From: Acidisphaera sp.
GTDB lineage: Bacteria > Pseudomonadota > Alphaproteobacteria > Acetobacterales > Acetobacteraceae
Reading direction: 5' to 3'
DNA length: 48,947 nt
Assembly: GCA_019240395.1 (NCBI GenBank)
Contig: JAFAYM010000058.1
Location: 1 to 48,947, forward strand
The position numbers and the translations under genes were made by a program. The stretch's first letter is position 1. Each line of letters begins with the position of its first letter. The notes beneath the pieces were generated by a model. That model did no database searches, was not told where the DNA came from, and was given only the letters and a program-made list of their open reading frames with translations. Positions 18,200 to 26,559 of this stretch are shown in pieces.

Positions 18200-18508
18200 T
18201 TAGCGTTTGCTTAAACGCCGCTTGTTGGCGGCGACGCGCTTGCGGTACAACGAGATCACGCTCTTGGCGCCGTTACCGGCCCGGCCGCGCGTTGCTGCGC
18301 CGAGCATCAGCCGCTGCGCGGCGCCCAGCGCCGTCACTTTCTCGCTCACCATGCGGCTTGCCTCGCGTCGCCCCTTCCGCCCGCCAATGGCGAGCTTGGA
18401 AAGGCGCAGGAGAATGACTTGCTGCGCGTCTGCGGCGAGCTGTGCGCCCTGACTGGCCAGGCTGAACCACGGCCAGGCCGGCATGCCGAGTTTTCGTCGT
18501 CTGCGCAA
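18200..18508 (-). CDS. Small basic protein, possibly of the family often labelled 'antifreeze' or phasin-like in alphaproteobacteria
   Basis: A 102-residue, Arg/Lys- and Ala-rich, mostly helical protein. The core pattern is MPAWPWFSLASQGAQLAAD, then VILLRLSKLAIGG, RMVSEKVTALG and a basic C-terminus YRKRVAANKRRLSKR. This pattern recalls short uncharacterised alphaproteobacterial proteins with a conserved YRxxVRANxRRL ending, but no function is known and the link is from memory. I chose TTG at 18508 because GGGAGGAG lies about 6 bp upstream on the minus strand. TTG at 18532, overlapping the recQ stop, and ATG at 18484 are alternatives. It lies directly downstream of recQ and is probably read from the same transcript. 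Confidence 0.6.
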   Translation of the reverse strand: MRRRRKLGMPAWPWFSLASQGAQLAADAQQVILLRLSKLAIGGRKGRREASRMVSEKVTALGAAQRLMLGAATRGRAGNGAKSVISLYRKRVAANKRRLSKR

Positions 18509-18528
18509 GGCGATCTCCTCCCGCGGCT

Positions 18529-20379
18529 TCAAGCAGCGGCGAGCAGCGCTAGCACTTGGCTCGCATAGCGCTCCAGCTTGGAGGCGCCGACGCCCCTGAT
18601 CTGGCTAAGCTCCTCGCGATTGGCCGGCCGTATCGCGGCGATGTCACGCAACACGCTGTCATGGAAGATGACATAGGGAGGCACCCCTTGCGTCCTCGCC
18701 ACGGCAGTCCGCCATTGGCGCAGCGCCTCGAAGGGACCGAGCTTGCCGCCGATGGTGGCCGGCGCCGGCGCCGCTGGGGGCCGCTCCCGGCGCTCCGCCG
18801 TGCGATCGCGAATCACGTCTTCCTCACGCAGCAGCACGGCGACCTCGCCGCGCAGGATCGGCCGTGCCTTCTCGGGCACCAGCCTTAGACCGGCATAATC
18901 GCCGCTGCCGGTCGCCAGCGCGCCGCGGGCGACGAGCTGGCGGATGACGCCGCGCCAGAAACCGCGAGACCGATCGGCGCCGCTTCCGAACAGGGCGAGC
19001 CGGTCGTGCCGGTACCGCTTGACCAGCTCGGTCTGCCGGCCGCGCAGCACCGCGGCGATATGCAGGGCGCCGAACATCTGGCCTGTGCGATAAACAGCTG
19101 AGAGTACCCGCTGTGCCTCGATCGTGCCGTCGAAGCTTCGCGGCGCGTCCGCGCAATTGTCGCAGTGGCCGCACGGTTCGGAGAGCGTCTCGCCGAAGCA
19201 GGCGAGCAATGCCTGCGTGCGGCAGGCGACTGTCTCCGTGAACGCGATCATCGCCTCGAGCCGCTCGCGCATGACCCGCCGCTGCTGTTCGGGTGCGGTG
19301 GACTGGGCGAGCCAGTACCGGGCGCGGCTGATATCCTCGGCTCCGTAGAGCAGCAGCGTGTCGGCGGCGTCGCCGTCCCGGCCGGCGCGGCCGATCTGCT
19401 GGTAGTAGCTCTCCGGACTCTCGGGCATGTCGAGATGCACGACAAAGCGCACGTCCGGCCGGTCGATGCCCATGCCAAAGGCAATCGTCGCGGCCATCAC
19501 CATCGCCTCGCCCGCGCGAAACCGGGTCAGCGCGGCCCGCTTGTCGGCGGCTTCCAGGCCAGCGTGGAAGGCAATGGCGTCCCTGCCTTGCTCGCGCAGC
19601 TTCACCGCGATGCGCTCGGTCCTGGCGCGGCTGCCGCAATAGATAATGCCGGCCTGGCCCCGATGCAGCCTGAGAAAATCCAGCAGCTGCGCGGTTTCGC
19701 TGACCTTCGGTACCGCTCCGATGCGCAGATTGGCTCTGTGGAAACTCGCGGCGAACACCTGTGCGCTCTCCATCCCAAGTGAGCTCAGGATGTCGGCGCG
19801 CGTGCGCGGATCAGCGGTCGCGGTCAGCGCCAGGCGCGGCACGCTCGGAAAGCGCTGCGGCAGGCAGGCAAGGGCGCGGTATTCCGGACGGAACTCGTGG
19901 CCCCATTGCGACACGCAATGCGCCTCGTCGATGGCCAGCAGCGCCACTTCCTGATGCGACAGCCGGTCCATCATGTTCCCGCCGAGCAGGCGCTCGGGCG
20001 AGACGTAGAGCAGGTCGAGCAGGCCCTCGCTGAGCGCCCGTGCGGTTTCGCGAGCCTGCGCCGGGTCGAGCCCGGAATGCAGCGCGCCCGCGGCGATGCC
20101 GAACTGGCGCAGCGCCGCAACCTGGTCGTCCATCAGGGCGATCAGCGGCGATATCACAACCGCCACCCCGGGCCGGCAGAGGGCGGGAATCTGATAGCAG
20201 AGGCTCTTCCCGCCGCCGGTCGGCATTAGCACCAGCGCGTCACCGCCGGCCACCACATGACGCACGGCGGCTTCCTGCAGGCCACGAAATTCCGGGAAAC
20301 CAAAGACCCGCCGCAGGATGGCGCGTGGGGCGTTGGCCTCCTCGGGAGGGTCAGGAGTTGCCGATGCTGATATCGACAC
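18529..20379 (-). CDS. recQ: ATP-dependent DNA helicase RecQ
   Basis: 3'-5' DNA helicase for recombination and replication-fork repair. The product is 616 residues from GTG at 20379. Superfamily 2 motifs are in order: FRGLQEAAVRHV (motif 0), TGGGKSLCYQ (Walker A, 54-59), IDEAHCVSQWGHEFRPEY (DEAH plus aromatic loop), TATAD, and the RQC zinc site CRTQALLACFGE...CGHCDNC. A C-terminal HRDC domain follows (about 545-616). The frame is open upstream to 20436, but that part overlaps the preceding lipoprotein gene; GTG 20379 is preceded by GGGGAG and still overlaps the lipoprotein stop by 29 bp. The gene probably follows the OmpA-like gene in one transcript. Confidence 0.96.
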   Translation of the reverse strand: MSISASATPDPPEEANAPRAILRRVFGFPEFRGLQEAAVRHVVAGGDALVLMPTGGGKSLCYQIPALCRPGVAVVISPLIALMDDQVAALRQFGIAAGALHSGLDPAQARETARALSEGLLDLLYVSPERLLGGNMMDRLSHQEVALLAIDEAHCVSQWGHEFRPEYRALACLPQRFPSVPRLALTATADPRTRADILSSLGMESAQVFAASFHRANLRIGAVPKVSETAQLLDFLRLHRGQAGIIYCGSRARTERIAVKLREQGRDAIAFHAGLEAADKRAALTRFRAGEAMVMAATIAFGMGIDRPDVRFVVHLDMPESPESYYQQIGRAGRDGDAADTLLLYGAEDISRARYWLAQSTAPEQQRRVMRERLEAMIAFTETVACRTQALLACFGETLSEPCGHCDNCADAPRSFDGTIEAQRVLSAVYRTGQMFGALHIAAVLRGRQTELVKRYRHDRLALFGSGADRSRGFWRGVIRQLVARGALATGSGDYAGLRLVPEKARPILRGEVAVLLREEDVIRDRTAERRERPPAAPAPATIGGKLGPFEALRQWRTAVARTQGVPPYVIFHDSVLRDIAAIRPANREELSQIRGVGASKLERYASQVLALLAAA

Positions 20380-20737
20380 GCCGGCTCCCCATTGCCGCGA
20401 GTGGCAGGATGGAGGCGTCGCCGGCACTAATAGCAATGCGGTCGGAGGCGACGCCGTCGCTGACCAGTTGCTGCTTCACTGCCTGGGCACGCCGTTGCGA
20501 CAGCTCCTGGGTGGTCTGCCCGCCGGCGCGAGGATCGGCGTAGCCGATCACCGAGACCGGCTGGTTCGGATACCGCCTGGCCCAGGTAGCAGCGGCAGAC
20601 ACTGCGGCCACTGCGTTGTCGTCGAGAGCCGAGGATAGATTGGTGAAGAAGACCGGGAATTTCTGTCCGGTGCCGACCGGCGGCGGGGCACAGGCGAACA
20701 CCGCGAGGAGCATGAGCAGCACGGCCGAACGGCGCAT
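20351..20737 (-). CDS. Small OmpA-like lipoprotein
   Basis: The 128-residue protein begins with MRRSAVLLMLLAVFACAPPP, a lipoprotein signal peptide with lipobox VFAC. The rest is a compact OmpA C-terminal-like domain: VSVIGYADPRAGGQTTQELSQ matches the peptidoglycan-binding NGHTD...LSxxRAxAV pattern with divergent residues, followed by RRAQAVKQQLV and a final RRVDISI (consensus RRVEI). It probably anchors the outer membrane to peptidoglycan or acts as an envelope lipoprotein. ATG 20737 is preceded by GGAGGGAG; the longer frame to 20800 would place the signal peptide internally and is rejected. The gene ends inside the recQ start region. Confidence 0.75.
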   Translation of the reverse strand: MRRSAVLLMLLAVFACAPPPVGTGQKFPVFFTNLSSALDDNAVAAVSAAATWARRYPNQPVSVIGYADPRAGGQTTQELSQRRAQAVKQQLVSDGVASDRIAISAGDASILPLAAMGSRRVDISIGNS

Positions 20738-20806
20738 CGCCGAGTCTCCCTCCGGTGGGTCGCCCGATAGGTGCCCCGAGCCACTCGGCAGGTCAACCAT
20801 GAGGGC

Positions 20807-22435
20807 TTACGCCGCCGCCGCGACCGCCCGCCCGCCGGAGAGCCGCCAGATACGGTCGAGCCGCTCCACGCCGGTTAGCCGATGGGCGATTAGCAGGATC
20901 GTGCGGCCCTCGGCGGCGTCGTTCAGGGTGGCGAAGAACGCCCGCTCGGTCAGAGCGTCCAGGCCGGCGCAAGGCTCGTCTAGGATCAGGACCGGCGCCG
21001 GGGAGAGCAGCGTGCGGGCCAGCGCCAGCCGGCGTCCCTGGCCTCCCGAAAATCGCGCGCCCGCCTCACCAACCCAGGTATCGAGGCCGTCCGGCAGGGT
21101 GCCGACGAACTCGGCGAGTTGCGCGGCCTGCAACGCCGCCCACAGCGCGGCGTCGTCGGCGTCCGGCCGGGCAAGCCGCAGATTGGCGCGGATGGTGTCG
21201 TCGAACAGGTGCGTCGCCTGGCTCAGCCAGGCGATCCGCGACCGCACATCGGCGGCAGCGAGCGTCGCCAGATCGGCGCCACCCAGCAGCACCCGGCCGG
21301 ATTGCGGCAATGCGACCTTCAGCGCAAGTGCCGCCAGGGTGGACTTGCCTGCGCCGGACGGTCCGAGAATGGCGACGCGCGCCCCCTGCGGCACTTCGAG
21401 CGTCAGGCCGTCGAACACCGCCGGCCGGTCCGGCTGCCAGGTGAAGCGGACCGCCTCGAAGCGCAAGCCGGTCGCTTGCGGCAGCGGCACCGGACGGGGC
21501 GGATCGGCTTCGGGGTGGGCGCCGGCGGCAGCCTCGAGCACGCGGCGCGCCGCCGCAGCCGCATGAGAGGCGAGAACGCCGGCGCGGGGCAGGCCTGCTA
21601 CTGCCTCGAACGCTGCAATGGTGAGAAAGAGCGCGATCACCCCCCGGGACGGCTCGGCCGAAGCGGCGATCAGTACGGCCAGGATCGCCGCCTGGGCGCA
21701 CAGAAAGGAACCGGCGCTGGCCCAGGCGGACCGCCGTGCCACCTCGTGCTGGGCCGCGAGAAGCGCAGCCTGACGCGCCTGTACCGTGGCCAGCATGCGG
21801 CCTTCGGCGCCGAACGCTCGGACCTCCCGCAAACCGGTCAGCGCATCCAGCGCCGCCACCCGCAACTTCGCGGCCGCGGCCGTCAGCCGGGCGCCGTCGC
21901 CAGTGGCCGCGCGAAAGGCTATCCCTGGCAGCAGCAGCGACGACGCGGCGAACAGGACGCCCTCTAGGACAGCCAGCGCGGGATCCCGCCAGCCGATCAG
22001 CACGACTAACGTCGTGAGTAGCAGCAGAGCCGCCGCCAGCGGCACCATCATGCGCAGATAGAGCCCGTCCAGCGCCTCGACGTCGTTGACCAGCCGCGAC
22101 AGCATGTCGCCGGCCCGCCGGAAGCCGAGGCCGCCGGCGGCGCGGCCGGCCAGCCCCCGAAAGAACCAGACCCGCAGATCCGCCAATGCCCGAAACGTCG
22201 CCGCGTGGGTAGCCAGCCGTTCGAAATAGCGCAGCACCACACGCCCGACACCGAGCAGCCGAAGCAGCCATGACGCTGCCATCGTCCCGGAGAGCAGGGC
22301 GCCGGCGATGAGTGCACCGGATTGCGTCAGCAGCGCCACGCCGCAGCCGACCGCGGCCAGGGACACGATAACTCCAAGCGCGAGAGAGAAGGCCCGCTGC
22401 CGCCATAGGAAGAGAATGCGGAGAAGAGGTTTCAT
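20807..22435 (-). CDS. cydC: Thiol reductant ABC exporter subunit CydC
   Basis: One half of the heterodimeric CydDC exporter, which moves glutathione and cysteine, or haem in more recent models, to the periplasm and is needed to assemble cytochrome bd. The 542-residue protein has an N-terminal six-helix membrane domain (about 1-310) and a nucleotide-binding domain with Walker A GPSGAGKST, signature FSGGQGRRLALART and Walker B PVLILDEPCAGLD. The start codon overlaps the cydD stop by 4 bp. No cydA or cydB is present in the window, so its oxidase partner must lie elsewhere. Confidence 0.9.
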   Translation of the reverse strand: MKPLLRILFLWRQRAFSLALGVIVSLAAVGCGVALLTQSGALIAGALLSGTMAASWLLRLLGVGRVVLRYFERLATHAATFRALADLRVWFFRGLAGRAAGGLGFRRAGDMLSRLVNDVEALDGLYLRMMVPLAAALLLLTTLVVLIGWRDPALAVLEGVLFAASSLLLPGIAFRAATGDGARLTAAAAKLRVAALDALTGLREVRAFGAEGRMLATVQARQAALLAAQHEVARRSAWASAGSFLCAQAAILAVLIAASAEPSRGVIALFLTIAAFEAVAGLPRAGVLASHAAAAARRVLEAAAGAHPEADPPRPVPLPQATGLRFEAVRFTWQPDRPAVFDGLTLEVPQGARVAILGPSGAGKSTLAALALKVALPQSGRVLLGGADLATLAAADVRSRIAWLSQATHLFDDTIRANLRLARPDADDAALWAALQAAQLAEFVGTLPDGLDTWVGEAGARFSGGQGRRLALARTLLSPAPVLILDEPCAGLDALTERAFFATLNDAAEGRTILLIAHRLTGVERLDRIWRLSGGRAVAAAA

Positions 22436-24114
22436 GCCGCCCGGTCCGCGGCGGCCAGGCGGCCGGCCCGCAGGTCGATCCGGCGACCGCCAAAATCGTG
22501 CGCTGCCGCGGAGTGGCTGGCGAGGATCACCGTCCGGCCGAGGGCGAGCCGGCGCAGGCTGTCCAGCACTTCGGCCTCGGTTGCCGGGTCAAGATGCGCG
22601 GTCGGCTCATCGAGCAGCAGCAGGGGTGCGTTCTTGAGGAAGGCGCGGGCGATCGCCACCCGCTGCGCTTGGCCCCCGGAAAGGCCGTACCCGCCCTCGC
22701 CCACCATGGTGTCCAGTCCGTTCGGCAGGGCGGCGGCGAAGCCGTCGAGGCGAGCGGCGCGGGTGGCCTGCTCGATGTCTTCATCCGTCGCTTCGGGGCA
22801 AGCGAAGCGGATGTTCTCCCGAAGAGTGCCCGCGAACAGCACCGGACGCTGGCCGATCCAGGCAGTCATGCGCATAAGGGCCTGCGGCACGATGGTCACG
22901 ATGTCGGCGCCGTTCAGCGTGACACGCCCCTCGTCCGGGCGAACGAAGCCGAGCAGAATTTCCAGGACGGTCGATTTGCCGGCACCAGATGGTCCGGCGA
23001 TAACCAGGGTCTCACCGGCCGGGGCTCGGAAGCTCAGGCCGTCCAGCGCGGGGCCGCGCGCAGCATCCCAAGTTAGGCGGACGTTCTCGAAGCCGACCGT
23101 TACGCCGCGCGCCTCGACCGTGCGGACCGGCAGAGCCGGGAGGGCCTCGGCAATCGCCCCAGCCGGGAGACCGACCAGCGCCTCGGCCGCACCCTCGGCG
23201 TGCAGCCGATCCTGGTAGGCAGCGGCAAAGCTGCGCAGAGGCGCGAAGAACTCCGGCACGAGCAACAGCACGAACAGCGCCCGCCCGGGTCGCGTCATGC
23301 GTCCGTCGAGCAGCGCGTGGCCGTAATGCAGCGCGAGGCCAACCAGGGCAACCGCCATAGCGCAGTCGAGGGCGGTCGAGGAGAGGAAAGCGATGCGCAG
23401 CACGCGCATTGTGCGCACGCGCAGCTCGGCGCTGGCGGCGGCCAGCGCGCGGGCTTCGTCCTCGGCACGGCCGGCGAGCACGATTGTGGAAATGCCGCGC
23501 ACCCGGTCGAGGAAGCGTGCTTGCAGGCGGGTCAACGCGGCGAACTGTCGCCTCGAAGCGAGGCCGGCACCGACGCCAGCCAAGGCCATTGCCATGGGCA
23601 CCAGCAGGCCGCTGGCAACTAGCGCGAGGGACGCCAGGGGGTCCGCAACCAGTACTGCTACGGCTATCAAAGCGGGGCCCGATACCGCGAGCAGGGAGGC
23701 GGGAACCCAGCGCGCGAAGAAACCGTCCAGCGCTTCCACACGATCGATGCAAATCGATGCAAGCTCGGCGGAATGGCGCCGGTGCAGCAGCGACGGACCG
23801 GCAGCGAGCAGCGCTCTCATCACCTCGTCTCGCAAACGCCGACGGGATGCCGAGCCGGCAGTGACCGCGGCGCGATCGGCTAAGATAGCCAGCCCCGCCC
23901 GTAGGCAGGCGAGCGCTGAGAAGGTCAGCAGCACGTCCAACCGAGCGGCACGGCGGACCAGCGCCGATTCCAGGGCCGCAGCCGCGCAGGCGGTCTGACC
24001 GATGGCAAGGGTGATGCCGAGCAGGCCCATGAAGGCGACCGGGGCCGCGGAACGGCGGGCAAGCGCCGTCTGCCGGCGCAGCCAAGTCTTGGTCGCCTGC
24101 TTCGCCTCGTTCAT
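22432..24114 (-). CDS. cydD: Thiol reductant ABC exporter subunit CydD
   Basis: Partner of CydC. From ATG 24114 the product is 560 residues; the frame allows GTG at 24144, ten codons earlier, but neither start has a clear ribosome-binding site. The membrane domain is followed by an ATPase domain with Walker A GPSGAGKST, signature LSGGQAQRVAIARAF and Walker B PLLLLDEPTAHLD. The presence of both halves, in the order cydD-cydC with a 4-bp overlap, supports the assignment over a generic multidrug ABC transporter. Confidence 0.88.
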   Translation of the reverse strand: MNEAKQATKTWLRRQTALARRSAAPVAFMGLLGITLAIGQTACAAAALESALVRRAARLDVLLTFSALACLRAGLAILADRAAVTAGSASRRRLRDEVMRALLAAGPSLLHRRHSAELASICIDRVEALDGFFARWVPASLLAVSGPALIAVAVLVADPLASLALVASGLLVPMAMALAGVGAGLASRRQFAALTRLQARFLDRVRGISTIVLAGRAEDEARALAAASAELRVRTMRVLRIAFLSSTALDCAMAVALVGLALHYGHALLDGRMTRPGRALFVLLLVPEFFAPLRSFAAAYQDRLHAEGAAEALVGLPAGAIAEALPALPVRTVEARGVTVGFENVRLTWDAARGPALDGLSFRAPAGETLVIAGPSGAGKSTVLEILLGFVRPDEGRVTLNGADIVTIVPQALMRMTAWIGQRPVLFAGTLRENIRFACPEATDEDIEQATRAARLDGFAAALPNGLDTMVGEGGYGLSGGQAQRVAIARAFLKNAPLLLLDEPTAHLDPATEAEVLDSLRRLALGRTVILASHSAAAHDFGGRRIDLRAGRLAAADRAA

Positions 24115-24461
24115 ATCCACTGCAGATAGCGCAGGCGACGGCACGTGGACAGAAGCAGGGTTAGAAGGTTGTTCACCGGGAAAGCCGTTTAGCTCGACGG
24201 TGCCCGGTTGCGGAAAATCTCATAACTGAATGCGATCGGCGGAATGACATTGGGGCACTCGGGCAACATTGCGAGAACATTACTGGATTCTCACCCAATC
24301 ATTTGTGGGGGAAGAAACGGACCAGCAACCCGGCAAGAGTGACTCGGGTCATTGATCGAACCCGCCGGAATTTTCCCCTGTTTCAACCAGGAGTTGAAAC
24401 TCTCAATTTTTGAAAGTGTCGCTTCTTGCCGGTGGCTCCGCAGTCGGCAAACCTAGGGTCC
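24115..24461. other. Divergent intergenic region between cydD and panC
   Basis: About 350 bp of noticeably less GC-rich sequence that must hold the cydDC promoter (minus) and the panC promoter (plus). It contains the 8-bp inverted repeat described separately at 24380-24400 and a weaker GAGAA/TTCTC pair around 24271-24290. I saw no tRNA, no small protein with a convincing start and no clean FNR-type TTGAT-N4-ATCAA box. Confidence 0.5.
24380..24400. promoter_or_regulatory. Perfect 8-bp inverted repeat GTTTCAAC-N5-GTTGAAAC upstream of panC
   Basis: Arms GTTTCAAC (24380-24387) and GTTGAAAC (24393-24400) flank CAGGA. It lies about 60 bp before the panC start. The AT-rich symmetric arms look like a binding site for a dimeric regulator; an RNA hairpin in the panC leader is the alternative. 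The regulator is unknown. Confidence 0.45.
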
Positions 24462-25277
24462 GTGAAGATTGCCCGCACCATTCGGGAATTGCGCGCGCTC
24501 TGCTCGGAACTGCGCGAGTCGGCGCCACTGGCCCTAGTACCAACTTTGGGAGCGCTGCACGCCGGGCACGGGGCGTTGCTGGCGGCGGCGGCCAGCAGCG
24601 CGGCGGTGGTCGCCTCGGTGTTCGTCAATCCGCTGCAGTTCGGCTCCCCGGAGGATATTGCCCGATACCCCCGCGATGAGGCGGGTGATCTGGCGTTCCT
24701 GGAGCGGGCGGGCTGCCGACTGGCGTGGCTCCCGGACATGGATGCGATGTATCCGGCGGACGCGGCGACGATCGTGGATGTTGCCGGCCTAGCCCAGCGT
24801 TGGGAAGGGGCTCACCGGCCCGGCCATTTCCGCGGGGTCGCGACGGTCGTGGCCAAGTTGTTCGGCCAGGTCCGTCCGGAGCTGGCGTTCTTCGGCGAAA
24901 AGGACTGGCAGCAGCTGCAGGTGGTGCGGCGAATGGTTGCCGACCTATCATTCCCGGTCCGGGTGGTCGGGGTGCCTATCGTGCGCGAGCCGGATGGCTT
25001 GGCGCTGGCGTCGCGCAACCGTTTTCTGACCCCGCCAGAGCGGGCCGCGGCGCCGCGCCTCTATGCGGCGATGCGCGAGGCGGTCGCCGCCGGTACGGGA
25101 CCGCGGGCGCTGGAGCGCTCACGCTGGGCGCTGCAAGCGGCCGGATTTCAGGTGGATTACTTCGCTCTGGTGGATCCGGAAAGTCTGGCCCCGATTGCGG
25201 AACCACCCGGCCGCCTGATTGCCGCCGCCCAGCTCGGATCGGTACGGTTGATAGACAACATTGCGGCGCAGCTTTGA
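24462..25277 (+). CDS. panC: Pantothenate synthetase (pantoate--beta-alanine ligase)
   Basis: ATP-dependent ligation of pantoate to beta-alanine, the last step of vitamin B5 synthesis. The 271-residue protein has the family motifs PTLGALHAGH (usual PTMGALHxGH, about 26-35), VFVNPLQF, FGEKDWQQLQ (usual FGEKDYQQL) and REPDGLALASRN. GTG 24462 gives the normal N-terminus MKIARTIRELR; an in-frame TTG at 24426 would add twelve poorly conserved residues. panB and panD are not in the window. It runs convergently into the amidohydrolase gene, with a hairpin between them. Confidence 0.94.
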   Translation: MKIARTIRELRALCSELRESAPLALVPTLGALHAGHGALLAAAASSAAVVASVFVNPLQFGSPEDIARYPRDEAGDLAFLERAGCRLAWLPDMDAMYPADAATIVDVAGLAQRWEGAHRPGHFRGVATVVAKLFGQVRPELAFFGEKDWQQLQVVRRMVADLSFPVRVVGVPIVREPDGLALASRNRFLTPPERAAAPRLYAAMREAVAAGTGPRALERSRWALQAAGFQVDYFALVDPESLAPIAEPPGRLIAAAQLGSVRLIDNIAAQL

Positions 25278-25309
25278 ACGAGGTCCGGGAGGCAGCTGTC
25301 CGTGGTGGG

Positions 25310-25330
25310 GTTCGAGGCAAAGCTTCGAAC
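25310..25330. terminator. Bidirectional hairpin between panC and the amidohydrolase
   Basis: GTTCGAGGC (25310-25318), loop AAA, GCTTCGAAC (25322-25330): a 9-bp stem with one G-T pair between two convergent stop codons. No strong T-run follows, so it would work only as a moderate or Rho-assisted terminator. Confidence 0.5.
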
Positions 25331-25342
25331 TTGCGTGCTGGC

Positions 25343-26509
25343 TTATCCGCTCGCCAGCGCCAGCTTGGCCGCACCCGCCATGAAAGCGGCAGCACACGGC
25401 AGGATCTCGTCGTTGAAATCGTAGCTGGGGTTATGCAGCTCGCGGCCTGGCGTGACCGGCCCGTTGCCGATCCAGATGAACGCGCCCGGCCTTTCATGCA
25501 AGTACCAGCCGAAATCCTCGCCAGCCATGCTGGGCGGCAGGTCGCGCCGCACCGGCAAGCCGGCAGCTGCCGCAGCGGCAGCGGCGAGGTCGGCTTCCGG
25601 CTTGCTGTTGACGGTGGCGGCGGCGCCGTGGCGGATTATCACGTCCGCGCTCATGCCGAAGCTTGCGGCGATGCCGGCAGCAATCCGGCGGATGCCCGTC
25701 TCGACGGTGTCGCGCACGGCGGGCCGGTGGCTACGGAAAGTGCCACGCAGGACGGCGCGTTCGGGAATCTGGTTGGCCGCGACGCCGCCTTCGATCATGC
25801 AAACAGAGACCACCGCGCTGTCCAGCGGATCGACGTTGCGCGATACCACGGATTGCAGCGCCACCAGCAGGTGCGCGGCGGCCAGCATCGGGTCGCGGGT
25901 CAGCTGCGGCAGGGCGGCGTGGCCGGCGTGGCCATTGAGGGTGATTTCCAGCCGTGCGGCGGCGGCCATCACCGCGGCGTCGTGCACCGCGACCGTGCCG
26001 GCGGGCAGGCCGGGCCAGTTGTGATAGGCGAAGATGCGCTCCATCGGGAAGCGCTCGAGCAAACCGTCAGAGAGCATGTTTCGGGCGCCGCCCCCGCCCT
26101 CCTCGGCCGGCTGGAAGACGAACTGCACAGTGCCGGACCAGGACGGGTCGCCGGCCAGCAGGGCCGCGGCGCCGAGCAGCGAGGCAGTGTGGCCGTCATG
26201 CCCGCAGGCGTGCATCACGCCCGAGCGGCTGGAGGCGTACGGCAGGCCACTGGTCTCGGCAATCGGCAACGCGTCCATGTCGGCCCGCAGCCCGACGCTG
26301 CGATTGCTCTGGCCGCGCGAAAGGGTGGCGACCAAGCCGGTGCCTCCGACGCCGGGGGTGCAGGGCACACCCAGTTCTTCGAGGCGGGCGCGGACGAAAG
26401 CGGCGGTCTCGTGCTCCTGGTTAGACAGCTCGGGGTGTGCGTGCAGATGCCGGCGCCACGCGGTCAGCTGCTCAGCCAAGGCGCACCTGTCGGCTTGGGC
26501 CTGATCCAT
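25343..26509 (-). CDS. M20-family amidohydrolase (hippurate / N-acyl-amino-acid hydrolase type)
   Basis: Cytoplasmic metallo-amidohydrolase of 388 residues that removes acyl groups from amino acids or related amides. Metal-site motifs are ADMDALPIAE, MHACGHDGH and FQPAEEGGGGA (catalytic Glu-Glu pair), with a dimerisation domain in the middle (GHAGHAALPQ, DPMLAAAHLLVALQ) and a C-terminal MAGEDFGWYL metal residue. Substrate specificity cannot be read; hippurate, N-acetyl amino acids, indole-acetyl amino acids and others are processed by relatives. It lies 50 bp downstream of the sensor kinase on the same strand with a good AAGGAG site, so it may share that transcript. A functional tie to the stress response is not evident. 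Confidence 0.88.
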   Translation of the reverse strand: MDQAQADRCALAEQLTAWRRHLHAHPELSNQEHETAAFVRARLEELGVPCTPGVGGTGLVATLSRGQSNRSVGLRADMDALPIAETSGLPYASSRSGVMHACGHDGHTASLLGAAALLAGDPSWSGTVQFVFQPAEEGGGGARNMLSDGLLERFPMERIFAYHNWPGLPAGTVAVHDAAVMAAAARLEITLNGHAGHAALPQLTRDPMLAAAHLLVALQSVVSRNVDPLDSAVVSVCMIEGGVAANQIPERAVLRGTFRSHRPAVRDTVETGIRRIAAGIAASFGMSADVIIRHGAAATVNSKPEADLAAAAAAAAGLPVRRDLPPSMAGEDFGWYLHERPGAFIWIGNGPVTPGRELHNPSYDFNDEILPCAAAFMAGAAKLALASG

Positions 26510-26559
26510 CCTGCTCCTTCTGTCCTCCTGTCCCGACCGTTGGCACGGGCCTTTGCCGC

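Noticed and set aside
20380-20436. Longer RecQ start at 20436
   Set aside because: It would lie inside the OmpA-like lipoprotein gene and adds 19 non-conserved residues; GTG 20379 has a better ribosome-binding site.
20738-20800. Longer start for the OmpA-like lipoprotein
   Set aside because: It would put 21 residues in front of a clear lipoprotein signal peptide.
24115-24461. tRNA or riboswitch in the cydD-panC gap
   Set aside because: No cloverleaf with a T-loop GGTTCGAATCC-type match and no conserved riboswitch core was recognised; only short inverted repeats are present.
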